Positions 1 through 6,986 of a DNA stretch of 20,142 nt are shown here, piece by piece. Source of the stretch: an uncultured Eubacteriales bacterium (lineage in GTDB: Bacteria > Bacillota > Clostridia > Oscillospirales > Oscillospiraceae); assembly GCA_900554625.1 (NCBI GenBank), contig USHP01000005.1, positions 1-20,142 of the forward strand, written 5' to 3'. The notes under the pieces were generated by a model that was not told the DNA's origin, did no database searches, and worked only from the letters and a program-made list of their open reading frames with translations. The position numbers and the translations under genes are program-made. Position 1 is the first letter of the stretch. Each line of letters begins with the position of its first letter.

Positions 1-31
1 TGAATGCGGAAATCGTCATCTGTTTATCCAT
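1..31 (-). CDS. Possible 5' end of a leftward gene leaving the window (partial)
   Basis: On the minus strand an ATG at 31-29 opens a frame that runs to the window edge; only ten codons (MDKQMTISAF) are visible. No Shine-Dalgarno precedes it, but a perfect TATAAT preceded by an extended -10 TG lies at 43-38, so transcription would start at or next to the ATG. If real, this would be a leaderless or nearly leaderless gene. The product cannot be named from ten residues. It could equally be chance, because no good -35 is present. Confidence 0.25.
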   Translation of the reverse strand, partial: MDKQMTISAF

Positions 32-37
32 AAGTTT

Positions 38-46
38 ATTATATCA
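38..46 (-). promoter_or_regulatory. Extended -10 promoter element (TGATATAAT) for a leftward transcript
   Basis: The minus strand reads TGATATAAT: a consensus -10 with the TGn extension. No recognisable -35 is found 16-18 bp upstream, which is tolerated for extended -10 promoters. It lies 6 nt before an ATG at 31. Seen directly; activity is inferred. Confidence 0.3.
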
Positions 47-236
47 CACTTGGCGGTATATGGCACTTTTTTCTGTGCGGTATTGCCTAAGAAATAGTAT
101 GAATTGTGTGTCAAGAGCAATCATAGCCAAAACCGACACATCGGGATTTGCGCTCTGCAAGCCAAAAGGAGCCAGCTTGTGAATACAGTACAATGAACCG
201 CTTTTACAGGGAACAAATTTGATCCGGAGAGGATAG

Positions 237-737
237 ATGAAAATGATAAATAAACTGCATTTGGCAATGATTAAGCTGTATCGTGGTGACGCAAAACGAA
301 TCCAGCACTTTTGTAAGGTTCACAGCTATGCAAAGCTGATTGCTGAAACGGAAGGTGTCGATCCGAAAACGCTGTTCATTCTGGAATCCGCCGCCCTGAC
401 CCACGATATTGGCATCCAAACCTGTGAGGAGAAGTATGGGAATTGCAATGGCAAGCTACAGGAAAAAGAGGGGCCTGCCATCGCGAAAAAACTGCTTGGA
501 GAATTGGGTTTTGCGGAGGATGTATCTGAGAGAGTTCAATATCTGATTGCACACCATCATACATACGATCATATTGATGGAATTGATTATCAAATTCTTG
601 TTGAAGCCGATTTCCTTGTCAATATTATGGAGGATAATTTGCCCGATAAGGCTGCTCTGAGTGCCTATCAGAATGTCTTCAGAACAGCGTGCGGCAAGAA
701 GATGTGTAAAGAAATGTTTGCGCTTAAGGAAGAATAA
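237..737 (+). CDS. HD-domain metal-dependent phosphohydrolase
   Basis: This is a 166-residue soluble protein with the HD-superfamily pattern: a histidine in the first helix (H24 or H29), the H56-D57 doublet in ALTHDIG, a histidine cluster at 106-108 (IAHHHTYDH) and a late aspartate, D125 (EADFL). HD proteins of this size hydrolyse phosphate esters, often of nucleotides; the substrate here cannot be read from sequence. The start follows a GGAGAGG site about 7 nt upstream. The gene stands alone, ends 14 nt from the convergent parB gene, and has no visible terminator of its own. There is no signal peptide or membrane segment, so it should be cytoplasmic. It resembles stand-alone HD proteins often annotated as phosphohydrolase; sure of the superfamily, not of the role. 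Confidence 0.8.
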   Translation: MKMINKLHLAMIKLYRGDAKRIQHFCKVHSYAKLIAETEGVDPKTLFILESAALTHDIGIQTCEEKYGNCNGKLQEKEGPAIAKKLLGELGFAEDVSERVQYLIAHHHTYDHIDGIDYQILVEADFLVNIMEDNLPDKAALSAYQNVFRTACGKKMCKEMFALKEE

Positions 738-751
738 ACGAATACTCCCTA

Positions 752-1486
752 TTACATAGCCGATTGCTGCTCCATCATAATGGAAAGCATGGTGTCCTCA
801 TTCAGTTCTCCGTTCTGGCTCAGTTTTTTCATCCGCTGCGCCTGGGACGGTGATGGGGTGGCCTGTTCGCTGCTCATGGTTTCCACCAGCAGCTCCTGTT
901 CCTGCTCTGAAAGAGCGGCAAGCTGATAGGCTGGGGTCAGGGCAATTTTCTTTTCGTCCACCATCTGCATCAGCGGCGGAGTGAGATTGTTCAGAGAAAT
1001 GTAGTTGCGCACGGTGTCGCCGCTGACCCCATCCCTTTCTCCAATGAGATCATTACTTCGGAACTTTGCCGAACCGTTCGGCGAAGTTAAATCGGTCCTT
1101 GCGCCCTGCCGTTTGATGGCATCCATTTTCATCTTGTATGCCCTGGCCCGTTCCGAGGGAAGAATGTCCTCCCGCTGGATGTTGCTGTCTACAAGCTGGA
1201 TGACGGCTTCATCATCATTCAGGTTCAGAACGATCACGGGCATAGAATCTTGCCCAGCTTGTTCGCAGGCATATTTGCGTCTGTGACCGGCGATCAGCTC
1301 ATAGCCGCCTTCTGCGCGGGGACGGGCAATGGCAGGGACAAGCACACCATTCTGGCTGACACTTTCTTTCAGCTCCTGCATGGCGGGATCGTCCCGCACG
1401 GCGAAAGGATTTTGCGGATGTGGGTGAAGCTGGGATAGCGGCACACGGAGAACGGAGCCAATCTTTTCCGGCGCTTTTTTAGGCAT
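752..1486 (-). CDS. parB: ParB/RepB/Spo0J-family partition or nucleoid-occlusion-type DNA-binding protein
   Basis: This is a 244-residue protein. The N-terminal ParB domain includes the GHRR motif (67-70, the CTP-binding box of ParB proteins) and NIQREDILPSERARA (102-116). A KorB-like helix-turn-helix follows at about 145-165 (SNDLIGERDGVSGDTVRNYI). The C-terminal region is short. A longer frame from a TTG at 1504 exists, but AAAGGAGG sits 7 nt upstream of the ATG at 1486, which decides the start. No parA partner and no obvious parS lie in the window. Solitary parB genes of this type are common in integrative and conjugative elements of Clostridia, so this is probably a mobile-element gene. 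A terminator-like hairpin lies just upstream at 1523-1553, leaving only about 30 nt before the gene for a promoter. Confidence 0.85.
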   Translation of the reverse strand: MPKKAPEKIGSVLRVPLSQLHPHPQNPFAVRDDPAMQELKESVSQNGVLVPAIARPRAEGGYELIAGHRRKYACEQAGQDSMPVIVLNLNDDEAVIQLVDSNIQREDILPSERARAYKMKMDAIKRQGARTDLTSPNGSAKFRSNDLIGERDGVSGDTVRNYISLNNLTPPLMQMVDEKKIALTPAYQLAALSEQEQELLVETMSSEQATPSPSQAQRMKKLSQNGELNEDTMLSIMMEQQSAM

Positions 1487-1517
1487 GGCATTGCCTCCTT
1501 TCAAAGATTATGGGCAT

Positions 1518-1553
1518 AGAAAAAGGGCATTCCCGTAGTGTGGAAATGCCCTT
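1518..1553 (-). terminator. Hairpin plus T-run upstream of parB (terminator or attenuator)
   Basis: The arms at 1523-1533 and 1542-1553 (GGAAATGCCCTT and its near complement) form an 11-12 bp stem with one bulge. On the minus strand the stem is followed by TTTTT, the layout of an intrinsic terminator. It is oriented toward parB and ends about 32 nt before its start codon, so it would either stop upstream transcription or act as an attenuator for parB. Confidence 0.5.
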
Positions 1554-1559
1554 AATCTT

Positions 1560-1579
1560 GGATAAGGGAAGCCTTATCC
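1560..1579. repeat. Perfect 8-bp inverted repeat with GAAG loop
   Basis: GGATAAGG and CCTTATCC flank a four-base loop (GAAG). It lies immediately beside the terminator-like hairpin upstream of parB. It could be an RNA hairpin in the parB leader or a protein-binding palindrome; no function is assigned. Confidence 0.5.
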
Positions 1580-1634
1580 GGGGGATATGAATTTGTCGTT
1601 AATTTAACACCTCCAAAAAATTGCCTTCATTCCG

Positions 1635-1671
1635 CTTGATTTTTCGGGTTGTAAAAGGACGAAGAATCAGG
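1635..1671. repeat. Inverted repeat, about 11-12 bp stem
   Basis: The arms at 1635-1646 (CTTGATTTTTCG) and 1660-1671 (CGAAGAATCAGG) pair with one mismatch and one wobble around a 13-nt loop. It is part of the series of hairpins between parB and the ECF operon. Confidence 0.4.
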
Positions 1672-1685
1672 GTGCAGAATCCCAA

Positions 1686-1745
1686 AAACCGTTGGCTTAA
1701 CAGTGATAAGGAACTAATCACTTATCAACTGTTAGCTGACGGTTT
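1686..1745. repeat. Long imperfect hairpin, about 25 bp stem
   Basis: The left arm 1686-1710 (from AAACCGT through AACAGTGATAAG) pairs with the right arm 1721-1745 (CTTATCAACTGTTAGC through ACGGTTT), with a few bulges, around a 10-nt loop. A short open frame that crosses this region (1621-1845) encodes nothing recognisable and probably only reflects the palindromes. The structure could be a small RNA, an attenuator or a mobile-element end or origin structure. Confidence 0.5.
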
Positions 1746-1763
1746 CCGGGGTGCATGCGGACA

Positions 1764-1801
1764 AATCCCGTCTGATTTCCAGAAGGAAGTCAGACGGGAT
1801 T
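1764..1801. terminator. 17-bp hairpin with AGAA tetraloop
   Basis: The arms at 1764-1780 and 1785-1801 pair over 17 bp (AATCCCGTCTGATTTCC and its complement), with a single T-G wobble, around the loop AGAA. It is very stable, but the following CTTTATAT is a poor U-tract. It may be a rho-independent terminator reading rightward, before the ECF operon promoter, or a structural element of an integrative element. Confidence 0.45.
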
Positions 1802-1886
1802 CTTTATATCCTCCATCAAAATATAATTTCATTGAAATGGCATAAAGAAAGTTTTACAAACATTAAACCAAATGATGGTCGAGGAC

Positions 1887-1913
1887 TTTACGTTCTGCGT
1901 GTAAAATTATAAC
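1887..1913 (+). promoter_or_regulatory. Candidate promoter/operator region of the ECF operon
   Basis: A TTTAC...GTAAA palindrome spans 1887-1905. A TATAAC hexamer follows at 1908-1913, 15 bp after a TTTACG, which is a short spacer, so the promoter call is weak. The palindrome is a reasonable operator candidate for the RpiR-type regulator encoded by the last gene of the same operon. Both are inferred from position; neither matches a motif I can name. Confidence 0.3.
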
Positions 1914-1957
1914 TGTCCAAAAGGAAAAATGAATTAGCAAACCGAGGAGGTAATACT

Positions 1958-2809
1958 ATGTCAACAATCAACAAGCAGTCCGCTAATCAGTCCCAGAAGC
2001 TGATGGTGTTCGTGCTGACTATGGCCCTGTACGGCCTTGCAACTCTTTTCACCGAACTGATCCCCAAATTCCAGGTTGGAATCGTGGAATTCTCTGTTGA
2101 ATACTTCCTGTTCATCCCGTTGACCCTCGCCATGCTGTTTGACCCCATGTCTGCCGCATTGGGTGCTGCTACCGGCGAATTGGTGTTCAGTGAGATTATG
2201 CTGGGACAGTTTGGTGGTTTGGGAGAACTGGAGAAGTTCATTACCGTCACCATTGGTGTCTACATTGCAGGCCGCCTGATATCCGATCCTCAGAACCGAA
2301 AGCTGGTTGGCATTGCGGCATTTGGCGGTACTGCGATTCAGCTGCTGCTGGGAACGATCGTGGATATCCTCAAGGTGCAGTTTGCCATTGAAGACTTTGA
2401 GTCTGTGGCAGGTCTGCCCGAAAGCGTTTTCGCCACCGAAGGCTTCGCATTCGTGAATGATCTGCTGTTCTCCGGCATTCTGTTCTGCCTGCTGCCCACT
2501 CTGTTCCTGGTGCCCAAGCTCTACGGTAAGATCGAACCCCTGCTGGGTATGCAGCCCAGAACGAAAAATACAGCTCTGGATCCGATCGGTTTGAAAGCGG
2601 TTATTGGCTGTGCTGTGGCCTTCGCTGTCGCCATTGGTGCTGAGTTCATGGCGGAAAGCGGCTTGAGCCTCATCGATTGGGAAGCGGACTGGGCAGAAAG
2701 CTCCACGGCAATGGCCATCGGAATGGTAGTCGCTGCTGTCCTCGCTGTTGCAGTTGTGCTGATTATGAGAGCCCGCTCTGAAAAAAACTCCGTGGAAAAA
2801 GGTGTGTAA
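1958..2809 (+). CDS. ECF transporter substrate-specific (S) component-like membrane protein, substrate unknown
   Basis: This is a 283-residue very hydrophobic protein with about six to seven membrane segments (roughly 15-35, 46-62, 90-105, 118-137, 168-190, 211-230, 250-270). It sits 2 nt upstream of a fused ECF ATPase gene and two genes from ecfT, the standard layout of a dedicated ECF importer, where the S component binds the substrate. It is longer than most S components (about 180-220 residues), with an extra C-terminal hydrophobic pair. The GAGGAGG site 7 nt before the ATG is near ideal. No vitamin-specific S family (RibU, ThiT, BioY, FolT, CbiM) is recognisable. The downstream PHP and IMPase genes hint at a phosphorylated or phosphate-ester substrate, which is inference only. 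Confidence 0.75.
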   Translation: MSTINKQSANQSQKLMVFVLTMALYGLATLFTELIPKFQVGIVEFSVEYFLFIPLTLAMLFDPMSAALGAATGELVFSEIMLGQFGGLGELEKFITVTIGVYIAGRLISDPQNRKLVGIAAFGGTAIQLLLGTIVDILKVQFAIEDFESVAGLPESVFATEGFAFVNDLLFSGILFCLLPTLFLVPKLYGKIEPLLGMQPRTKNTALDPIGLKAVIGCAVAFAVAIGAEFMAESGLSLIDWEADWAESSTAMAIGMVVAAVLAVAVVLIMRARSEKNSVEKGV

Positions 2810-2811
2810 GC

Positions 2812-4527
2812 ATGATGAATGTGATAGAAATAGATCATCTGACCTATTCCTATCCGGGCGCTGAGCAACCTACGTTGAAAGGCATCACTGTCAAGATCAA
2901 AAAAGGGGACTTTCTCGCAATCGTTGGCAACAACGGCTGCGGGAAGTCCACTTTTTGTAAAACCCTCAACGGGCTGATCCCACAGTTTATCAGCGGTGAC
3001 TTTCAGGGAAGCGTTCGTGCCTGCGATTTGGATACCCGGGAAACGGATGTAGGCACACTGGCTCGGAAGGTCGGGTATGTCTATCAGGATTTTGAAAATC
3101 AGATCATTCGCCCCACGGTTTTGGATGACGCTTCGTATGCCTGCCTGAACTACGCTATGCCAGACTACCGGGAACGTGGTCTGCAGGCATTGGAGCAGTG
3201 CGGACTGAAGGGAAAACAGGATGATTTTATCTGGCAGCTGTCCGGTGGGCAAACCCATCTGCTGGCATTGGCCGGTGCGGTTTCTCTGCAGCCGGAAGTT
3301 CTGATTCTGGATGAGCCGATTGCTCAACTGGACCCCAAGCACGCGGATCAAATCTATGCGGTTCTACGGGAACTGAACGAGAACTACGGCAAGACCATCA
3401 TCGTCATCGAGCATCACACCGAATATATTGCAGACTTCTGCAAGCATGTGATGCTGATGAAGGACGGTATGGTGCAATGGGTACTGCCCACAGGCGAAGC
3501 CCTCCAGCGGGTGGAGGAGCTGCAAAGCTGCAATATCTTTCCTCCGCAGGTGACCATTGCAGCCCATCGGATGCAACAAGCCGGAGGTCTCCCCGGAACC
3601 ATTGCGCTTCCGATCACAGTGGAAGAAGGAAAAGCGATCTTTGCTCCAAAAGTCCTTCCCGCTGAGGAAAAAGCCGCTTCCCTCTCCCCAAAAGGAGAAA
3701 CGGTCGCCGCACTCCGGGATGTGTCTGTTTCCTATCGGAGCGTCAAGGGTGCGCCTCACACGGTGTTTTCGAGGCTGAATCTGGAGATCCACAAAGGAGA
3801 CAAGGTAGCGCTGATTGGCTCTAACGGTGCGGGAAAATCCACGATGATGAAGCTTCTGGTGGGATTGCTGAAGCCTTCCTCCGGCGATATCCTGCTGAAC
3901 GAAAAAAGCATTCGGGATTTGAAGCCGGAAGCGCTGTCCCGGCAAATCTCGATGGTTTACCAGAATCCGGAGGATATGTTTATCAAGGACTCCATTGGCG
4001 GAGATATTGCCTATGCCATGGAGGTGCGCCGCGTACCCGACAGTGCGAAGCGTACAGACGAGCTGCTGGAGCGCTTCCGGCTGAAGGAGCTGAAAAACCG
4101 GGATGGGCGCCTTCTTTCCGGCGGCCAGATGCGCCGGGCAAGCCTTGCCATTGGCGTTGCATTGAATCCCGGTATTTTGCTTCTGGATGAGCCAACCGCA
4201 AATCTGGATATCGCCACACGAAAAGAGATCATGCGTACCTTGGAGGATATGAAAGCAATCACAGAAACCGTGGTGATTGCCACCCACGACATGCAGCTTG
4301 TCTGCGAGTGGGCAGAACGAATCATTGTTCTGTGGAACGGGCAGGTAGTGGCAGACGGAAGACGGAATGAAATATTCGGAAATCGTGATATTGTGGAAAA
4401 AGTCGGCATCCGTCCTCCGGAGATCTTCTCCCTGGGTCAGGCAATTGATCCAGATGCCCTGTGCTATACCATTGACGCGTTTCTGAATTCATTTGAAGGG
4501 AGGTTCCCAAACAATGAAAACAGTTGA
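2812..4527 (+). CDS. Fused two-domain ECF-type ABC ATPase (EcfA1-EcfA2-like)
   Basis: This 571-residue protein carries two complete ABC ATPase domains in one chain. Domain 1 has Walker A GNNGCGKST (39-47), signature LSGGQ (143-147), Walker B VLILDE (163-168) and switch histidine H201. Domain 2 has Walker A GSNGAGKST (336-344), signature LSGGQ (435-439), Walker B ILLLDE (455-460) and switch histidine H492. A linker of about 60 residues (about 230-295) joins them. All catalytic motifs are intact in both halves. In most ECF systems the two ATPases are separate genes; fusion occurs in dedicated systems such as YkoD. It powers uptake with the flanking S component and EcfT at the cytoplasmic membrane. 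Its start lies 2 nt after the S-component stop, and its end overlaps ecfT by 14 nt. Confidence 0.93.
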   Translation: MMNVIEIDHLTYSYPGAEQPTLKGITVKIKKGDFLAIVGNNGCGKSTFCKTLNGLIPQFISGDFQGSVRACDLDTRETDVGTLARKVGYVYQDFENQIIRPTVLDDASYACLNYAMPDYRERGLQALEQCGLKGKQDDFIWQLSGGQTHLLALAGAVSLQPEVLILDEPIAQLDPKHADQIYAVLRELNENYGKTIIVIEHHTEYIADFCKHVMLMKDGMVQWVLPTGEALQRVEELQSCNIFPPQVTIAAHRMQQAGGLPGTIALPITVEEGKAIFAPKVLPAEEKAASLSPKGETVAALRDVSVSYRSVKGAPHTVFSRLNLEIHKGDKVALIGSNGAGKSTMMKLLVGLLKPSSGDILLNEKSIRDLKPEALSRQISMVYQNPEDMFIKDSIGGDIAYAMEVRRVPDSAKRTDELLERFRLKELKNRDGRLLSGGQMRRASLAIGVALNPGILLLDEPTANLDIATRKEIMRTLEDMKAITETVVIATHDMQLVCEWAERIIVLWNGQVVADGRRNEIFGNRDIVEKVGIRPPEIFSLGQAIDPDALCYTIDAFLNSFEGRFPNNENS

Positions 4528-5347
4528 GAAACTGTCTGAAAACATTTTAGATAAACTGTCCATCGATTTTCTGCGCAATCAGGTGCTGAAGAACGCCTAT
4601 GGCAATAACGACACGGTGATTGCCGGGATGGATCCCCGGATTCTGCTGGTGTGGTATCTGTTTTTTGGTCTGGTTCCCTGGTTTGTAAACGACCTGTCTT
4701 TCCTGATCGGCTGCTTTCTTCTGGTAGCAGTCACGACGATGATGGCAAAGGTGGCGGGACTCGTCCTGCTTCTTTTCGGATTGGGCGTATTTTCGCAAAC
4801 CGGGTATTTGCTGATTGTCACGCTGCTGTTCGGCGGTGACGCTTCCGCTATTGCGCCGCTGCTGGTGCTGACGCTGAAGGTCGCCACGGTTTCCCTGGCC
4901 TCCATTACCGTGTTCTCCGGGATGGATCCGGACAAGCTTGCCAACGGGCTAATGTGGTATGGATGCCCGGAGCGGCTGTCCTTCTCCATTTCCTATGCCT
5001 ACCGGATGCTGCCCATCCTGATGGAGGAATTTCAAAATATTCTGCTCTCCTATCGCCTGCGGGGCAATCCGCCGGAGCATGAACACCTGGTCGGGAAAAT
5101 AAAATATCTGATCTATCAGATCAAGGTCATCATTCATTCCTTTTACCCGCTGATGCTCAACACCGCCAAGCGATCCCGGACAACAGTAGAAGTTTTGGAA
5201 ATCAAGGGTTACCGCTATGCCGCAGTCAATAAGGAAGTAAAGAAAATCAAATTGTCATCTTTGTGCGTGGCAAATAATGATCTTCTCTTCCTGTCTGCTT
5301 CTTTCCTTTGGATTGCAGTTACCGTCCTGATTTCCACATTGATTTGA
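4514..5347 (+). CDS. ecfT: ECF transporter transmembrane (T) component
   Basis: This 277-residue membrane protein of the EcfT/CbiQ family has hydrophobic segments in its N-terminal half and at the C-terminus. It carries the two coupling-helix signatures of T components: SYRLRGNPPE and, about 60 residues on, VLEIKGYRYA (both X-R/K-G type). These contact the ATPase pair. The frame opens earlier at 4493, but GAAGGGAGG (4495-4503) precedes the ATG at 4514 by about 10 nt, so the later start is preferred. It overlaps the ATPase gene by 14 nt and ends 17 nt before the PHP gene, indicating one transcript. Substrate specificity does not lie in this subunit. Confidence 0.9.
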   Translation: MKTVEKLSENILDKLSIDFLRNQVLKNAYGNNDTVIAGMDPRILLVWYLFFGLVPWFVNDLSFLIGCFLLVAVTTMMAKVAGLVLLLFGLGVFSQTGYLLIVTLLFGGDASAIAPLLVLTLKVATVSLASITVFSGMDPDKLANGLMWYGCPERLSFSISYAYRMLPILMEEFQNILLSYRLRGNPPEHEHLVGKIKYLIYQIKVIIHSFYPLMLNTAKRSRTTVEVLEIKGYRYAAVNKEVKKIKLSSLCVANNDLLFLSASFLWIAVTVLISTLI

Positions 5348-5364
5348 CGATTGGAGCATGTGCT

Positions 5365-6195
5365 ATGTATGTTGATTTTCACACCCATGGAAAGCTGGCA
5401 AAGTATCTGCCCTTTTCCACGGAATATACCGACTGGCTTCTGAACGAAGCAAAATGCGCGGGGCTGGATGCCATCTGTTTGACAGAACATTTCAACACGC
5501 AGCAATTTGAATTGCTTTACCGCTATATTGCCACACAGGGAACCTGCCAGGGAGATGCGTATGTGTTTGACGGACTGAAAATATTTCCCGGTATGGAGAC
5601 CGACATCGCCGAGGGCGGCCATGTGTTGAGCATTGGACCCATGGAGGCTATTCTGGAGCTGAATCATCGTCTGGAGCCGTATAAAGCCAAGGGCGCCTTC
5701 CTTCCCGCAGAAGAGCTGATGGAACTGTTCGCGGAGTATCCCGTGTTAGTTGGGGCAGGACATCCTTTCCGGGAAGAAGGGCATATCCCGGAGCTGCCTC
5801 CCACAGTGTTGAAGCATTTTGATTTTCTTGACATGAACGGCAAGGACATTGCCCTTGACCGGCAGCGGACGGAGAAGCTGACCTATGCTCTGGGGGAGCG
5901 ACTTCATAGACCCGTGGTTGCCGGAAGCGACACCCATCAGGCGGTTCAGTACGGGTGTATTCGTACCCAATTTGAAAAAGAATTTGATACGATTTCGGAG
6001 TTGCGGCAAGAAATGGATGCCGGGCGCTATACCATCTGTGTGCATCCGGAAGCGGCATTTAAGGTAAAAACCGCAGGCCTTTTGAAGCGCTCGTTGAAGG
6101 AAATCCACGCGCTGGGGGGAGATTATGTCTCTGTATTGCTGCGCCAAAACGGGGAGTCTCCTGCTGTGCTGAAAGCAAAGGGGCAGATGGAATGA
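5365..6195 (+). CDS. PHP-domain metal-dependent phosphoesterase
   Basis: This 276-residue protein spans a full PHP fold. Metal ligands visible in order are H6-x-H8 (VDFHTHGK), E41-H42 (CLTEHF), E78 (GMETD), H86 (GGHV), H133 (GAGHPF), and D189 with H191 (GSDTHQ). The PHP family includes histidinol phosphatase and the cyclic-phosphate and nucleotide phosphoesterases; this one lacks any sign of a polymerase partner. The ATG at 5365 has GGAG 9 nt upstream and is preferred over an in-frame start at 5308 inside ecfT. Its stop overlaps the next gene (ATGA). Its place between an ECF importer and an IMPase suggests it acts on the imported compound or its phosphorylated derivative. A histidinol-phosphatase role is less likely, as no his genes are nearby. 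Confidence 0.85.
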   Translation: MYVDFHTHGKLAKYLPFSTEYTDWLLNEAKCAGLDAICLTEHFNTQQFELLYRYIATQGTCQGDAYVFDGLKIFPGMETDIAEGGHVLSIGPMEAILELNHRLEPYKAKGAFLPAEELMELFAEYPVLVGAGHPFREEGHIPELPPTVLKHFDFLDMNGKDIALDRQRTEKLTYALGERLHRPVVAGSDTHQAVQYGCIRTQFEKEFDTISELRQEMDAGRYTICVHPEAAFKVKTAGLLKRSLKEIHALGGDYVSVLLRQNGESPAVLKAKGQME

Positions 6196-6977
6196 GCGCA
6201 GATGTGTTATACAACTGCTTAGAACAGGCTATCCCTATTGTTCGTGAAGCCGGAAAGCTGCTGCATGATCGTGTGCGCTCTTCAAGTATTCAGGAAAAAG
6301 GGAAAACAGATTTTGTGACTGCCGTAGATACTGCAGTTCAGTCCTTTATCCGGGATCGCCTGCAAAAACAGGACAGTTCTATTCAATTCATGGGAGAGGA
6401 GCAAGACAACTCTTCTGTAGAGCCCGATCAGCTTACCTGGATCCTGGATCCGGTGGATGGTACGACCAATCTGATTCACGGTTTCCGTCACAGCGCCATT
6501 TCTCTGGCGCTGGCCGAAGGGGAACAGGTGCTGTTTGGCGTCGTTTATGATCCGTTTTCGGAGGAATTGTTTGCCGCACAACGTGGTCATGGAGCATTTT
6601 GCAACCACAAACCGATCCGTGTCAGTGATGTGCAGACGCTTTCGGACAGCCTCATTTCTGTAGGGACAAATCCCGGAAGCAGGGAGCAAGCAGATGCCGC
6701 CTTTCGGAGAATGCGAGCAATCTACGATTGTTGCCACGACATCCGCCGCATCGGTGCTGCGTCCATAGAACTGTGCTATGTGGCCAGCGGTCGCCTGGAC
6801 GGATATCTGGAGCACGGTCTCAGACCATGGGATTTTGCCGCAGGAAAATTGATTTTGGAAGAGGCAGGCGGGAAATTGACCGATTTTTGCGGATCCGCCC
6901 CCTTCCTGTATGCGGATCGAAGTGATATAATGGCATCAAATGGCCATATTCACGCCGACTTGCGGTTTTTGATATGA
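6192..6977 (+). CDS. Inositol-monophosphatase-family phosphatase
   Basis: This 261-residue protein matches the usual length of the family and keeps its Mg2+-binding site: GEE (68-70), DPVDGTTN (86-93, with D86 and D89) and WDFAAGKLILEEAGG (213-227, with D214). A lithium-sensitive FIG/IMPase active site should therefore be functional. Members hydrolyse myo-inositol-1-phosphate, fructose-1,6-bisphosphate, 3'-phosphoadenosine-5'-phosphate or similar; sequence alone does not decide. It starts inside the PHP stop codon (4-nt overlap, translational coupling) and is followed 9 nt later by the RpiR regulator. Cytoplasmic, no signal peptide. Together with the PHP enzyme it suggests successive removal of phosphate groups from an imported substrate. 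Confidence 0.9.
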   Translation: MSADVLYNCLEQAIPIVREAGKLLHDRVRSSSIQEKGKTDFVTAVDTAVQSFIRDRLQKQDSSIQFMGEEQDNSSVEPDQLTWILDPVDGTTNLIHGFRHSAISLALAEGEQVLFGVVYDPFSEELFAAQRGHGAFCNHKPIRVSDVQTLSDSLISVGTNPGSREQADAAFRRMRAIYDCCHDIRRIGAASIELCYVASGRLDGYLEHGLRPWDFAAGKLILEEAGGKLTDFCGSAPFLYADRSDIMASNGHIHADLRFLI

Positions 6978-6986
6978 AGGAGCACC

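Noticed and set aside
1621..1845. A 74-codon frame between parB and the ECF operon
   Set aside because: It has no Shine-Dalgarno, no recognisable domain, and runs through two large palindromes; the frame looks accidental.
1846..1957. Riboswitch upstream of the ECF operon
   Set aside because: ECF vitamin importers often carry one, but the 110-bp leader is short and I see none of the conserved TPP, FMN, cobalamin or THF riboswitch boxes.
2521..3351. Long minus-strand frames opposite the ECF genes, such as this one and 3364-4287
   Set aside because: They are shadows of well-supported plus-strand genes and carry no domains; their composition is that of reversed coding sequence.
5365..6195. Histidinol phosphatase (HisK) assignment for the first PHP gene
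   Set aside because: No his genes are nearby, and the coupling to an ECF importer and IMPase points to a different substrate.
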